Part shown: piece by piece, positions 26,280 through 36,371 of the stretch
How the letters are laid out: each line of letters begins with the position of its first letter
How positions within the stretch are numbered: the first letter of the stretch is position 1
NCBI RefSeq assembly: GCF_901000735.1
Contig: NC_081542.1
Span: forward strand, 44,494,238 to 44,558,237
Source of the DNA: Corylus avellana
Lineage: Eukaryota; Streptophyta; Magnoliopsida; Fagales; Betulaceae
Reading direction: 5' to 3'
DNA length: 64,000 nucleotides
The notes under the pieces: model-generated
The model's input: the letters and a program-made list of their open reading frames with translations, nothing else
Database searches by the model: none
What the model was told of the DNA's origin: nothing
Made by a program: the position numbers and the translations under genes

Positions 26280-26719
26280 AACCCTACCCGGATCCCTAAC
26301 TCCCAAACCCTAGCCGTCGCCCATCTTTCTTCCTCTTCCTCATGCCCCACCGCCGCTACCTTCCTCATGCGCCGGCCATCAAGGGCCGACGCTCAAACGG
26401 CCAAACGACCACTGTTAACGGCAAGGGGGGCTGCTCAATTTATGCGGCCAAAGCCCCTGCAGGTGGAGGGAAGACTAGTGCTTCATGCGGCCAACGCCGC
26501 TGCCAGGTGGGGAAAAACCGGTGCACAACCGGTGGCCAGAACTCAAAGCCACCCACGAAGTTCCGTTCGGCATATACCAGGTGGTTCGATATCTCTAATG
26601 GTGGTTTGAGGCAAAAGGGAGCAAGTCCTCATCATACAATATACCCAAAAATAAAGACCAAAACCAACGATTCCAAAGGTTCTCAAAAATGGGTCATAGA
26701 AGTGGATTCTCTAGTCTAA
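26280..26719 (+). other. Gene-leader-like GC-rich patch inside the LTR element
   Basis: An otherwise AT-rich interior turns GC-rich here. It begins with ACCCTAGCC-type leader sequence and a CT-rich stretch, followed by an ATG (26342) opening a 125-codon frame in low-complexity basic sequence. It is antisense to the element. It could be a captured host fragment or just element-specific sequence. No protein family is recognised. Confidence 0.3.
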
Positions 26720-27014
26720 GCAAGTCTGATGGATCAGCACAACAGCCCTTGGGTTAGACATGGTGTCCATGAGTTTCAATTTGTTTCTTTTACTCATGGC
26801 CGTGGGTTTAGCTTGTTTGAACAATATAGAAACAAGAAATAAAAATATATATCAAAATGCCGTGGGTTTCATGCTTTATGTTGGTCACCATATTTTGTTT
26901 CAATAATCAAGTAAACAAAATAAATATTATTGAAACAAAAAATAAAATTTTACAGCAGGCATATCAAAAATATAGACTGAGCAAATATAGTCTAGAGAAG
27001 GCTCTGATACCACA

Positions 27015-27620
27015 TGTAAGAATTCAATATATAATTAAATGCTAATTGACAATAAAAATTAGCAGCGGAATGAATAATTATATAAATACCTCTAGCCATG
27101 CTTTATTCAAGCTAATTGAAGAACAGCTTCATAGAAACAAATCTGGAAAACAAAAAATATTGAGAGGTTCTTCTGACCTATGCCTACCAGTGAGTGACAA
27201 TTGATGGAATACACATGTCTTATTTATAGGTAGGTCAGGGGACCCTCAATTAGAGCTGTTACCTTAATTATTCCTCACATCAAGGAATAAAAATCAAATC
27301 AATACAGCTAATTGATTCCACAAAAATAAAATCTTTAATGAAATCAAATACTTGTTCCACAAGAATTAAATCAGTGCTTTAATTCAGAATATTTGATTGA
27401 AATCAAATACTTGTTCCACAAGAATTAAATCAGTAATTTAATTCAGAATATTTGATTGGAATCAAATACTTGTTCCACAAGAATTAAATCAGTAATTTAA
27501 TTTAGAATATTTGATTTACACGATAAGCTTTAATTGAAATAAATTATTGAACACCGTAATTTTATAATTACAATAATATATGTGACATAAAGGGACATAC
27601 TTTAAATGGAATTTCTTACA
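27015..27620 (-). repeat. LTR (5' LTR of the minus-strand element)
   Basis: 606 bp, partner of 22548-23153 and carrying the same three 59-bp internal units. It is followed in plus coordinates by the GAAGA target duplication. Confidence 0.9.
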
Positions 27621-27638
27621 GAAGAAGCACAAGATTAT

Positions 27639-27883
27639 GGGTCGTTTGGATTTGTAATTTTAAATCGAGTGACTAAAAAATATGATTCAAAAAATAACTT
27701 CAAAATGTGTAATTTAAAAACACAGTTAAATGTTTGGTAAAATTACAGTTTAGTATTTTAAAATCATGTATTTTTTTAAAAAACACACCCCTTCCTTGAC
27801 TTGAAAACGCATAGCTATACATTTTTCGTGAGCTTGTTTAAAACCACACTTTCGACCTTTTGAAATTGCAAAGCCAAACCGAC
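27639..27883. mobile_element. MITE-like inverted-repeat element, copy 1
   Basis: The left end GGGTCGTTTGGATTTGTAATTT and the reverse complement of the right end (GTCGGTTTGGCTTTGCAATTT) are similar. The 245-bp element is at the same position in all three duplicated units (43516-43760, 55958-56202). The minus-strand ORF that runs through it (start near 28007) is a by-product. Confidence 0.55.
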
Positions 27884-29109
27884 TAGCAATGGGACAAAAA
27901 ATTGCAAAAGAGTAATTGTATATAATATTACAATAGCACCTCAGGTCGTATGTAACCAACCACAACAAGACGCAAATCCTCCCCACAGAAATCTTCAGCA
28001 AAGTCATGAAACAACCATGGCTCTTGCATTATAAATTAGAGTTAACCAGGAAAAAGAAAAAAAGGAAGAAAGAAATTCAGAGGCTACAATTTGTGTCTCG
28101 TTACACTCACTATAGTCTTTTCTGGGTTGTTAAAATATGGGTTCCAGCCAATGATCATGATCATTTTTTAAACGACTCTATTTGATACTCAAGCCCAACC
28201 AAAATATACCCCTGAGGGATGTTTTGAAAGGAGAGTTGAATAGCCCTCGGTGGATAGATTAGCTGAAAATATAGAAAACTTTTTAGACTAAACACAATGC
28301 CACAAAATTATCAAGCAAAAGAGGTTGAAATAGTGTGGATATATGTATAACGTGTAATAACCCCCAATAGAGACTGGTGCGATTCAATTCAACACTTTGT
28401 TCGTTCGGGTTTCATTGTTGATAACTTGCCAAGTTGCTATACATAAACAAAATTTCAGGCGAACCACTAAAAGTTGCAGCCAATAAATTCACGATGGTGT
28501 TGAGAAGCATTAGCTTTTAGTTAAACTTAGCTGCGAAGCCGAGGTATACTAGTGTTTTTATATACATTACTAACGCTGGGCAGAATTAAAATTGTTTTAG
28601 AGACGTATAATAGCATCATAAACTAAGAATATTTGAAGATTAAAAAGGAAATTCAAGAAGATAGAAAATAACAAATAGGAAATAGAATGACCCTAATTGA
28701 ACCAAATAAGCAAACATATAATTAATTCTGAAAGACTTAAATTTAATTGATAGTTCAAACTAAATTGAAAAATAACAAAGACTAGTTGCATTTATATAGG
28801 CTAGGCACCTTCTAATTTAACAAGAAAAAGGAAAACCACACCTAATTAGAAAAGAAAAACCTAATCAGAATAGAAAAGGAAAAACAAAATCCTAATGGAA
28901 AATGGAAAAACCAATCCTTATTAAAAAGGAAAATTAAAAATACAAGTATAATTAAAATAAAAGCTATGTCGATTTTTTCCTGCCTGCATCAATTGCAAAA
29001 CAATTCGATCCATCCCCTACAGGAAGGATATAAAGATACAGAAAAAATCTTCTGCCCATGCTCCTTTTTATTTTTTATTTTTAAATAAAAAGCCATTGGA
29101 TTGACCAGT
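27884..29109. other. Spacer 3' of the DUF594 gene, copy 1
   Basis: AT-rich, with an A-rich series of AACCTAAT/AAAGGAAAA motifs at 28800-28950. Nearly identical to 43761-44986 and 56203-57427. It should contain the 3' UTR of the minus-strand DUF594 gene. No gene is seen. Confidence 0.6.
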
Positions 29110-29821
29110 TTATTCAGACGAAATTTCTGCTCTTTCAAAACCAAAATATTGGAAGTGATCCCCTATGCCAAGATGAGCCATTAATAACCAGACAAATGTG
29201 ATAAGCTCTCCTCCTTTGCTTAGTTGAGCAACATGAGCATTGGCCTTGCAATGGCTTGCAGCATAAGACAACAATTCCACCCACACTTCACTCATTATCT
29301 TCCATCTCTTCTGCCCCTCCAACTTTCCTAGCTCTTTAGCAAGAATACATGCATCAAACAACACAGATTTGCTTCTGTTTCCCTTCACCTTAGCAGGTTT
29401 CACAACAGTATTTACTTCAAGGATTCTAGTACAAGCCTGTTTATGTTCTTGATCTTGTTCTTGTCCTAGGTCGACCTTTTCGTTGAAGAATCTTTTGGCA
29501 TCGGCAAGGGTATCGCGGAATGTTCTTTGGCCAATACCTGCTACACCAGACATCATAGTGGGCTGCATAACAAGAAGATATAACATATAATCCGAAAGGA
29601 TTTTACAAAATTCACGACGATTACTAGTGTCTTCATCACTCTCATTGATTGTATGGGTATGATAGCAGAGATCTGTAGCAATATGCCATAACATAAGGCT
29701 CTCATCACAATCAACGTGGGCAATATAATCCTCAAACTTGCTACTCTCAATGCCAATAATCCCAGAAATATTTTGTAGAACCCTATATCCTCGGGTTGAA
29801 CGTATCCTCCTCGCATTTTCA
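29110..29821 (-). CDS. DUF4220/DUF594 membrane protein, partial (C-terminal 237 aa), cut by gap
   Basis: Same protein as the complete copies at 44987-47119 and 57428-59560; the 237 residues visible are identical to theirs. It contains the C-terminal DUF594 region (ILSDYMLYLLVMQPTMM; VWVELLSYAASHCKANAH; ELITFVWLLMAHLGIGDHF). The frame is open up to the N run at 29822. The sequence beyond the gap (29922 on) is not the rest of this gene, so the truncation is most likely an assembly break and not a biological one. Confidence 0.85.
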
Positions 29822-29921
29822 NNNNNNNNNNNNNNNNNNNNNNNNNNNNNNNNNNNNNNNNNNNNNNNNNNNNNNNNNNNNNNNNNNNNNNNNNNNNNNN
29901 NNNNNNNNNNNNNNNNNNNNN
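29822..29921. other. Assembly gap (100 N)
   Basis: Separates a truncated DUF594 gene from unrelated sequence, so contig order or orientation here is doubtful. Confidence 0.95.
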
Positions 29922-30716
29922 CCAACTATAAGCTAGTCAAGGGGCAACCTTAAGGAAGCCATCATGATTCCAAATAACGTATGATTCTTGTTGAAGTGCT
30001 CTATTTTGTGGTGGCACTTTGACTTCACGCAAAAGCTTACTTTCATGTGAAAACTGCCCATTTTGATTCCCTCTTCAACTGCTTTTGCTTTTGAGTCCGG
30101 ATTCTCTTTTTTTTTTTTTTTTTTAATGAGCAATGACACGTAGAGAGTAATCTTACTCTTCATACGAAAAATGTGACGTGTTTTAAGTGATTTTTTCTAT
30201 TAGGCGCTTAAAAAAAAGTATTAGCTACTTAAAACATGTTACATTAATAGTGTGAAATGAGTGTTAAGAATATAATTACTAATTCATAAAAGATCACACA
30301 AACAAGTCATGACATCTACCATTTAAAGTTAGTAGCCTTCTCTACTAGCTGGAGTAAGGCATTTGCCGGCTGCTAGACCGAACCAAGGGGCTTGCGCAGA
30401 AGGGTTATGGCCACTGGTTTTGAATTTTTTTTATTAAATTACTTATATATATATGGGCTTAAAAATTAGGTTTGCCTTTTTCCCTTCTATCCCTATCCTC
30501 TATATTGCTTAGGAAAAAAAAAAAAAACAACCCTAATAATTCCTTAAAGGACAGGCAATCAAGAAGGAAAAACTAGACCATGATTTCATGCATGCATAGT
30601 AGTTTCTTGTCTTAATCACTCGTTTATTACATTGCACTTAGGAAACCAGTCTGCATTTATGAACAGAGGGTCGTCGCCTGTCGGGCATTCATGAAACACC
30701 TTATTGCTTTCACACG

Positions 30717-30762
<46 letters not shown>

Positions 30763-31691
30763 TCGTGTGATGGCATTCATTGTAGAAAATTCCCAACCGC
30801 GTGAAGCGTACGTAGCAGCCAGCTGGACCACAGTGGAGGTCATACATATATAATATTCTTCCTCTGTCGACATTGTGAATTGAATGATAAATAACATGGC
30901 GGATGCAAGTCCAAGCTAGGAGGGACCATTGTACGTGTTGCTACATGCCATCATATATGACTAATGCCTCTAGAAAAGTTTCAAATTGACTAATCTTTTT
31001 GAAAACAAAAAAAACAAACGAATTAATGTGAAAGGTTTACCTGTTTGTTAATACGTGAGGATCGGAATAACCCTTACTATTGGAATACCGAATTTTATTG
31101 AAATTCAAACAAAGAGACGAGAGTTGCAAGACTCACATTCTAAACTATTCAAAGCACGTGGATCCTAGCCTTTCGGACATCCTCATCATGGGTGTGGATT
31201 TTGCATAGAACCAGACGTATGCAGACATGCCCCATTGCCCCCACATTGAATTCGAATCTATTATACTTTGGAGCCGTAATGCACATGAAGCAGGAACTTT
31301 TTTTTTTAGTTTTATTGTGCTGTCCCAATAAGGAGAGAACAAAAAGCACGTGCAGAACGTGCCTTCCAAAGAAGCATAGAAGTAAACTAAATATCGCGTA
31401 TCATTGTTCGCCGACATCTTAATTATGTTCCTCTATTATTGTATTGTACACATAATTTAATTGGATAAAGTTTTCATTCAAACTAAGTTGAAATAATTTT
31501 TTTTAATTTAATCTATAAACGTGATATATGTCTATTTTTTTAATAACATTTGAGATACACGTGACTTTTTAATAAAATTTCTTTTAATTTTATCTCTGTT
31601 ATTAAAAAAAAATGTATATCTCACATGTTCAAATAACACATATTATTTTTATAGACGAAATTAAAAAAAAAAAAAAAAAAATCTGTCTTAA

Positions 31692-31724
<33 letters not shown>

Positions 31725-33799
31725 CTAAAGTCGCGTCACGTGTAGTAAAAGTATTTATTTCTTCTCGGGGGTTTAGAATTTGGATGGCGTGCGTTGGCCG
31801 TTGGGACCCCAGTCCACGCTACAGACAGCGTAACAGAACGGCAAGATTTACGGGCCGTTCCTCATGCGAAACATTTGTGGTAGAGTAGACCCACGTCATT
31901 TCAGCCGCAGGGCATGGCCTCCCTTTACTTGTTACTTCCCAAGGTTATTCGGTTAACCTCTAGAGTCTACATATATGTTCACATGTAGGCCCATGGAAAC
32001 TACTGATCATTTTGGGGTATTTTTTTTTTTTTTTTTTTTTTTAAAGTAAATAAGAAAACGTCACATGAATTAAAACACCAAAAAAGATTTGGATTGACAA
32101 TCCAAAAACAAAAATTACAATGCAAAACATATAAATAAGGGGTAATTAATTTCACTGAAGACCCCTGAATTTTTATCCGATTTGACAAACCTTTTTCAGA
32201 TTTCAAAATCTCTTAATTTAGTCTCTTTTAATTGCAATCAATTTGGACCCATCGGTCATATTTTAAATGTTAAATGACATTTATAACCCTAATTTTTTTA
32301 TAAAGTTTTAACTTTACCCTTAATTTTAAAACTTTTTTTATTTAAAAAAAAATAAAAATCAGAGATATTTTTGTCTTTTTTTTGTATTTCTAACGGCTAA
32401 ATTTAACAGATGAGTTCAAATTAAGAGTTCAAATAACTAAATTAAAAGATTTTGAAGTTTAAAAGAAATTTGTAAAATCGAGTAAAAGTTCTAACGTATA
32501 AATAACTAGTAGAAATTTTTTTTTTTTTTAAAAAAAATGATTCAATTCTTCATGTAAATGCTGCATAAAGCGGTAACCGAAGCATAAAACAAAAGACACG
32601 GATAAAGGCGACTCTTCCCGGGCCCGCCAAGGCAGTGCAACAACTACGGAAAGGAGATCGTTGAGGGGGGGGGCATGGCCTCCCTTTACTTTTGCTTCCC
32701 AAGGTTACATCTAAAGTCTAAATGTTGAAATGTAGGCCCATAGAGAGTATTGATATTTGGGGTGTTGATGCTGCCTACCCTATCTATGCCCATCTAAAGT
32801 TCTCAGGACTACCTTTTTGTTTCTGCTTTTTCCGGATAATCTGCACGATAAATAAGCTATAGCCTATAGCCTTTTGTACAATACCATTAAAAAGTAATAA
32901 TGTTAAAACAAGATATTTAACATCATATATAAAAGAAAATGCTAAGCCTTTTTTTAGTGTTTTTTTTTTTGATAAAGCCTTTTTATTTAGTGTTTTTCTA
33001 ACAGTGATATTATTTTTAAAATTATCATTGAATTTAAAATTATCATTATTAACTTTTAATCTATTGGTGATTTTGAAAGTTACATCACATTTGAGAGGAT
33101 ATCAAGAAAACACTAGAAAAATACTTAGTATTTTCCATATATAAAATGCATTTTTGTGTTCCTTCTACCTCATTAATTTTGGCAAGTAGCAATAATTTTG
33201 CCTCTGGACATGAGGATAAACTGCTTAGTCCGTCAGGGGTGAAAACTCTTAGGTTACCTGGTAACTAGTTTTGGCAGGTGGGGTTAGTTACCTGTAGGAG
33301 TTTGATTGACGGTGATAATTGTTATACAGTATGCGTTTGCGATGTACAATTAATTTGAGTAAAGTTTTCTTACGTTATAATAATAATAATAATTAATAAG
33401 GAAATCATGATATATATCCATGTGGCTGTCCGCCCATGCTCACTATAATAGTGTAAACTTGTTAGCATTCTCCTAGGAACGAAACAACAAGGAATACAAC
33501 ATAGTTAATTGTGTTGTACGTCCGACTCAATCAATGCTAGCTAGCTTCATGACTCATCCATTTAGTTTTTACCACATCATAGACAAACATTATCTAATTA
33601 TATCGGTGTTTGTCTCCTTTTTGTCTTTGCATTGACTCTCTCTCCCTTGCATGCTCCATAGTTTTCCAAGATTTGTTCACACCTACCTACTTGCATGGAT
33701 CACATCAAGCAACGACCAACATTTCATATATAAACCAAATCTTATAACGATATAACAATAAAAATCAACGGGATTTTTCTTTTTTCACAAGTCTTTATT
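29922..33799. other. Gene-free TE-rich intergenic DNA
   Basis: AT-rich with (TA)n runs at 30719-30759 and 31695-31721. A ~95-bp direct repeat (31909 and 32671, starting GGCATGGCCTCCCTTTACTT) brackets MITE-like sequence. No exon-like stretch was recognised on either strand. Confidence 0.6.
31909..32766. repeat. Dispersed ~95-bp direct repeat pair
   Basis: 31909-32025 and 32671-32766 share GGCATGGCCTCCCTTTACTT, TTCCCAAGGTTA and ATGTAGGCCCAT in the same order with small indels. They are separated by ~650 bp. This is a local duplication, or an insertion between duplicated flanks. Confidence 0.65.
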
Positions 33800-34170
33800 A
33801 ATTCAAAGATGATTGGAACTATAGTGGCTCATATTCTTCAAAGAAGAGAAAGTAATACTGAAATATTAGTGGTTGACCGAGTAGACGGAGCAGAGTAAAT
33901 AGAACGAAATACTTCGGTACAATTAGGATTTTCCTATCGATATGTTATGTTGTAATCTTGAATCATTAATATGTAAAATATAGCTGTACTCTCCTGTAGA
34001 CGTAAACACCTTATAAAATCACGTAAATTTGTATCTTGACTCTCATAATGAGATTTTTATATTTTCGATTTCCTGTAGACGTAGCCACCTTATAAAATCA
34101 CGTAAATTTGTATCTTGACTCTCATAATGAGATTTCTATATTTTCGATTTTATATTATTTATTATTGTTG
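33800..34170. repeat. Probable Copia LTR remnant with a 79-bp tandem duplication
   Basis: 33993-34071 is repeated at 34072-34150 with few changes (CCTGTAGACGTA, CACCTTATAAAATCACGTAA). The order AGGATTTTCCTA ... GACGTAGCCACC ... CACGTAAATTT resembles the U3/R/U5 arrangement of plant Copia LTRs. No partner LTR or coding part is seen. Confidence 0.4.
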
Positions 34171-34948
34171 TGTACGATAATAACAAAAATTAATTTTTAA
34201 TGTCACGTCATCTTAATTGTATGACAATTATATAATAGCCTACTTAATAAAAACATGGTGTCCTTCTCTTTCTCTCCCCATGAGAACCGAACATAATGAA
34301 AATTATACGCAACTGATTTACCAGACCTGTGAATGAAGGGAGTAATTTTGGACTGTGATTCTACATATATATATATACATATATATATATATGTCACGGA
34401 AGGTTACTGTGAGAAGTCTGAGAACGATCTCGTGCAGTAAATTATGGGGCCCCTTGTTTTCTTAAAGAGAAGTAGATTAAACAGGAGTGGGTTTGTCATT
34501 TGTGAATACTGCATATACAGTGCAGAAAACAACGTCTACGATCTTCCACTGCTCAGATGAGATGACTGTTCTTGAACCCCACAAAAAGCTTAAAGAAGAT
34601 GCTGCGTCATCTTTTCCCACTGCAACCATAGCCTAGAGCCGACTACTTCTGTTATAAAGGAAGCATGCAAATCCACATACACACACTATATATATAGACG
34701 TACCTTAACATAACAAACCCATCATCAACTCATTCTTAACCGTTTGATTATTCACATGCCCCACAAATGGGCCCACCCAAGCATGCATATGGCTGTAATT
34801 GTGGATTTGGATCCCGTACAACGACGAAAGGGCAGTCTCATGTAAGAGCTAAAAGCCCGCATAAGTGAGGCTCAAACTCTTGGAATGCTCGGCCAAACAT
34901 GTAGGATTCAGGTAACCTTTTACGTGAATGAAACTACTTATTTCAAAA
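34171..34948. other. Intergenic, nothing recognised
   Basis: AT-rich with a (TA)n run at 34366-34391. A stretch with a TATAAAG motif near 34653 looks promoter-like but has no following exon. Confidence 0.4.
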
Positions 34949-34962
34949 TCAGTAGTATTTAT

Positions 34963-35076
34963 TTATTTTTTATTTTTTGACATGTTCACACAAAAGAAGG
35001 AGAAGGGGGGATTCGAGCTAGTGACCTCCGCTTCATGAGACGTGGTTCACATCCGATTGAGCTACACCTTGAGGAC
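34963..35076 (-). mobile_element. tRNA-derived SINE, ~114 bp
   Basis: Read on the minus strand, the body starts GTCCTCAAGGTGTAGCTC. It has a Pol III A box (TAGCTCAATCGG, plus 35064-35053) and a B-box-like TAGCTCGAATCC (about 35020-35009), and ends in an A-rich AAAAAATAAAAAATAAATA tail. Near-perfect 14-bp target duplications flank it: TCAGTAGTATTTAT (34949-34962) and TCAGTAATATTTAT (35077-35090). Pol III boxes, A-rich tail and long target duplications together identify a SINE. Confidence 0.85.
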
Positions 35077-35090
35077 TCAGTAATATTTAT

Positions 35091-36371
35091 AGGACTGTGA
35101 TATAGTATAATAATAAAATACGTAAAATATTTAATTAAAATATGAGGTAAATAATAAAGGAGGCCATAGACCAATGTCTCTTAGGTTAGTTAATTATTTA
35201 TGGGTAGTTTAGCTTTACTCTTTTCTAAACCAAACCAGAAAATGAAAGAAGCTTTGTCTGAACAGAAAAGCACTTGTCAAAGCCCCCACAAAAGCGCGTG
35301 TATTTGGAAAAACCCTGCAGAAGTAAGCGTTACGTGATTGCATTGCATGATGATGACCCTCGCGGGGGGGCGGGACCAGGCCATGCATGACATTTCGCTT
35401 ACTTTACATACAGCCATATTCCCCTGCCCTACCCTCGAGTCTTACACAATTACCTAACATTGACCCCTTTTTTCTCGTGGGTTATTATTGTAAATTCACC
35501 ATCACAATACGTCCCTATTTTCTAACATTATTTGTTTTATGATAAAATATCTGACACTTCGTCTCCATTCATCTGAGCATATAATTTTTTAACAAAATTT
35601 TATTTTAAATTGGCCTGGTCAATTTTTTTTTCCTTATTTAATCTATTAAAATGTTATTTGTTTAGGGAAGCAATAAGGAGCGAAACAAATAAATCTAAAA
35701 AAAATTTTAAACTGACGTGATAGATCCTGAGTAACAGATAAGAAAAAAAATTATATTTTTTTAAGTTAAAAACCCTTGTCACTGTCACGTGAGTTTTAAA
35801 ATTTTTTTGAATTCATGATATTTAAAAATATGATAAAATTAATAAATATTAATTATAATTAAATTGAGTGGAGGAGTTTTTTTACGTAGGGAAATTTGCG
35901 TCAAACACGTATTAAACCATTATTGGGATTTTGCCCAATTAATCCAAACATATTATTGCACGGGTGGGCCCAGCTCCTCGTCTTTACTTGGGGAATTTTG
36001 AAATGAAACGAGAAACGAGAAACGGAGAGAAAGTCTAACAGGAAACCGAGAAACGACGACGCTCGGAAAAAATTGGAAAACAAAACACAGAAAAGCCAAC
36101 GATTCGACGTGCTTTTAAAGCCTCTTATATATATAGCAATACATTTTACTTTCTCACGCTTCATAAATAACCATTCTCTCTCTCTCTCTCTCTCTCTAAA
36201 ACCCCCCTCTCTCTCTCTTTCTCTCTCTCTCTCTCATGTGAATTACAGATCAGGCCGCAAATATACCATTTCGATATTTGGACTTTCTCTGGCTATGGTG
36301 TTCGATGGGGCTTTGAATTTCTAGGGTTTGTGTAGCATTTCTTGCTCTCTGGCTCTGGGCTTGTATTTTCG
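35091..36371 (+). promoter_or_regulatory. Upstream region and leader of the VAL-like gene
   Basis: AT-rich distal part. The last 200 bp contain (CT)n tracts at 36174-36234, a common feature of plant 5' UTRs, then a leader ending TCTAGGGTTTG about 45 bp upstream of the ATG at 36372. No gene is seen in the distal part. Confidence 0.5.

Larger units (their letters stand above)
22548..27620 (-). mobile_element. Non-autonomous Copia-like LTR retrotransposon, 5073 bp
   Basis: Two 606-bp direct LTRs (22548-23153 and 27015-27620) start TGTAAGAATTC and end TTTCTTACA. The 5-bp target duplication GAAGA is at 22543-22547 and 27621-27625. The element lies on the minus strand: a primer-binding site complementary to initiator tRNA-Met (TGGTATCAGAGC read on the minus strand, 27012-27001) sits 2 bp inside the right LTR. 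A purine tract (AAGTGGGAGAA) abuts the left LTR. The LTRs differ by about eleven substitutions and two 1-bp indels by eye. No gag or pol ORF is visible in the 3.86-kb interior, so it depends on proteins supplied elsewhere. Confidence 0.92.

Noticed and set aside
26342..26719. 125-codon frame inside the LTR element as a gene
   Set aside because: Basic low-complexity sequence, antisense to the element, with an overlapping alternative frame of similar quality. Kept only as a compositional patch.
22543..27625. CRISPR-like or tandem defence array suggested by the 59-bp LTR repeats
   Set aside because: The repeats are contiguous without spacers, present in both LTRs, and the genome is a plant.
27750..28007. 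Minus-strand 85-codon frame repeated in all three units
   Set aside because: It runs through a MITE-like inverted-repeat element. Conservation reflects recent duplication, not coding constraint.
35009..35064. Possible tRNA gene (A and B boxes)
   Set aside because: No cloverleaf acceptor stem, and it is flanked by an A-rich tail and target duplications, so it is a SINE.
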